Assembly: GCA_001795345.1 (NCBI GenBank)
Contig: MGON01000019.1
Coordinates: 2,031 to 8,245, forward strand
Direction of reading: 5' to 3'
DNA from: Chloroflexi bacterium RIFCSPLOWO2_02_FULL_71_16
GTDB taxonomy: Bacteria; Chloroflexota; Limnocylindria; P2-11E
Length of the DNA: 6,215 bases
Program-made: the position numbers and the translations under genes
Part shown: positions 5,535 through 6,215 of the stretch, piece by piece
Layout: the number at the start of each line of letters is the position of its first letter
How positions within the stretch are numbered: position 1 is the first letter of the stretch
The notes under the pieces: generated by a model
Seen by the model: only the letters and a program-made list of their open reading frames with translations
Database searches by the model: none
What the model was told of the DNA's origin: nothing

Positions 5535-5795
5535 CTACAGCGGGACGGTGCGACCACGCCAAGGCTCCGTCGCTATCCATACCTTGCGACGGAGGAGCAG
5601 GGTCAAGGCTTGCGAGAGATCTCCTTCCCGCACCGAAGCGGCGGCCTCCGGCGAAAGTACGAAGACGACCTCGTCTCCCCCGGTCGGATAGGCACGCCGT
5701 GGCGCTGTCGTGGACCCATGCTCAAAGAAGAGCTCGATCACGCGTTGCCTGTCCCGTTCGGAGAGCGAGAAGTCGTCTTTTGGCTCTTCGTTCAT
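5535..5795 (-). CDS. Candidate immunity protein of the upstream toxin
   Basis: The 86-residue product begins MNEEPKDDFSLSERDRQRVI. Its ATG at 5795 shares one base with the toxin stop (TGATG), and AAGGAG at 5809-5804 lies eight bases upstream, so start choice is firm. It has a charged N-terminus, a helix ERDRQRVIELFFEHG, the segment PTGGDEVVFVLSP, and a C-terminal helix and strand ending in LLRRKVWIATEPW. There is no signal peptide or transmembrane segment, so it should stay in the cytosol, where an immunity protein would neutralise its toxin. The assignment rests on size, tight coupling and position after a toxin tip; the family itself is not recognised. G+C is lower here than in the metabolic genes to the left, suggesting acquisition with the toxin. 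Immediately after its stop the sequence turns into RHS repeats, marking a recombination joint. Confidence 0.7.
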   Translation of the reverse strand: MNEEPKDDFSLSERDRQRVIELFFEHGSTTAPRRAYPTGGDEVVFVLSPEAAASVREGDLSQALTLLLRRKVWIATEPWRGRTVPL

Positions 5796-6214
5796 CAGTA
5801 GGGCTCCTTCAGCCGGATTGTCTCGCTGATCTCCACCTGGCTCGATGGTTCTGGGATCACGTATTCGATCTCCCCACCAGGATTACCATCGCAAGGAAGC
5901 GCCCTGCGGCATGTGATGCCCTCCCAGTCCGTCACTCGCCCACGTGCGACCGACTCGCCGGTGTTCACGTCCGGCAGACCGAGCGAGCCTCGGGGATCAC
6001 TAAGCGAGCCAGGATCCACGGGTGTCCACGATCGTCCTAGGAGCTCCGCCTTCCCACCGTAGATGCGCCAGATCTCCTTGGCGGCTTGGTCTCCCCCCTG
6101 TTCGTCGAGCGCCTTCAGCACCCGTGAGGCGGGATCGGGCTCAGGCAGAGGCGTGATGGCGATAGCCGATCCCTGCGGCTCGACAGGCAGGTCACGTACC
6201 TGTGGGATCGTCGG
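5795..6214 (-). CDS. C-terminal toxin region of a large polymorphic-toxin protein (partial)
   Basis: The frame is open to the right edge, giving at least 139 residues whose N-terminus lies outside the window. The visible part starts with a proline-rich linker (ITPLPEPDPASRV), a helix (KALDEQGGDQAAKEIWRIY), and then a compact domain with GRSWTPVDPGSL, GLPDVNTGESVARGRV, RRALPCDGNPGG and EIEYVIPEPSSQV. The pattern SWTPVDP, LPxxNTG, ALPxDGNxGG and EYVIP resembles, from memory, tips found at the C-terminus of RHS-type and related secreted toxins. I cannot name the enzyme class with certainty; an ADP-ribosyl-type activity is only a thought. No YD repeats are visible in the part present, so RHS membership is inferred from the remnant downstream. 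The next gene overlaps the stop by one base and is the likely antidote. Confidence 0.65.
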   Translation of the reverse strand, partial: PTIPQVRDLPVEPQGSAIAITPLPEPDPASRVLKALDEQGGDQAAKEIWRIYGGKAELLGRSWTPVDPGSLSDPRGSLGLPDVNTGESVARGRVTDWEGITCRRALPCDGNPGGEIEYVIPEPSSQVEISETIRLKEPY

Positions 6215-6215
6215 C

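Noticed and set aside
5301..5557. Continuous minus-strand frame reaching from the RHS repeats into the toxin fragment
   Set aside because: The upstream half of that frame is an Arg/Pro-rich shadow of the YD repeats; only the part after about 5300 looks like protein.
1..6215. CRISPR array, tRNA or rRNA genes, insertion-sequence ends
   Set aside because: No regularly spaced identical repeats, no cloverleaf with a TTCRANY arm, no rRNA signature, and no transposase or matching terminal inverted repeats were found by eye.

Overview
This is a GC-rich bacterial window. One 60-base stretch inside the HemB-like gene (241-300) counts 47 G+C. Two adjoining stretches near the right edge (5761-5880) count 32 and 34 per 60. 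The lineage cannot be fixed from the sequence. High GC, a secreted C39-like peptidase fused to TPR-like helices, and start codons sitting right behind TANNNT boxes (leaderless style) would suit Chloroflexota or a deep actinobacterial group, but that is inference.

Left part (1-2123). The tail of an unidentified plus-strand gene ends at 115 and runs 26 bases into the end of a minus-strand gene (90-1025) for a divergent porphobilinogen-synthase (HemB) homologue. Back to back with it, across only 54 bases, lies a plus-strand gene (1080-2123) for a secreted C39-like cysteine peptidase with a TPR-like tail. Both starts have a TANNNT hexamer 6-7 bases upstream, suggesting two leaderless transcripts from one small divergent promoter region.

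Middle part (2098-4694, minus strand). A fold-type I PLP aminotransferase lies directly downstream of a D-2-hydroxyacid dehydrogenase; the junction is TAGATG, so the two are very likely co-translated. Together they could convert an amino acid to its 2-oxo acid and reduce that to a 2-hydroxy acid; the substrates are unknown. A 20-codon, proline-rich reading frame with a strong ribosome binding site overlaps the dehydrogenase start by GTGA and may be a leader peptide. Further upstream is a small membrane protein.

Right part (4800-6215, minus strand). This is the 3' end of a polymorphic-toxin locus. It holds the C-terminal toxin region of a large protein that continues past the window, a one-base-overlapping (TGATG) small gene that is probably its immunity protein, then immediately after that gene's stop a remnant of three 21-residue RHS/YD repeats, a C-terminal fragment of a second toxin in another frame, and a GTGA-overlapping second candidate immunity gene. 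The arrangement fits replacement of an RHS toxin tip, leaving the older tip and its immunity gene as an orphan module downstream. It is the part of the window with the most novelty.
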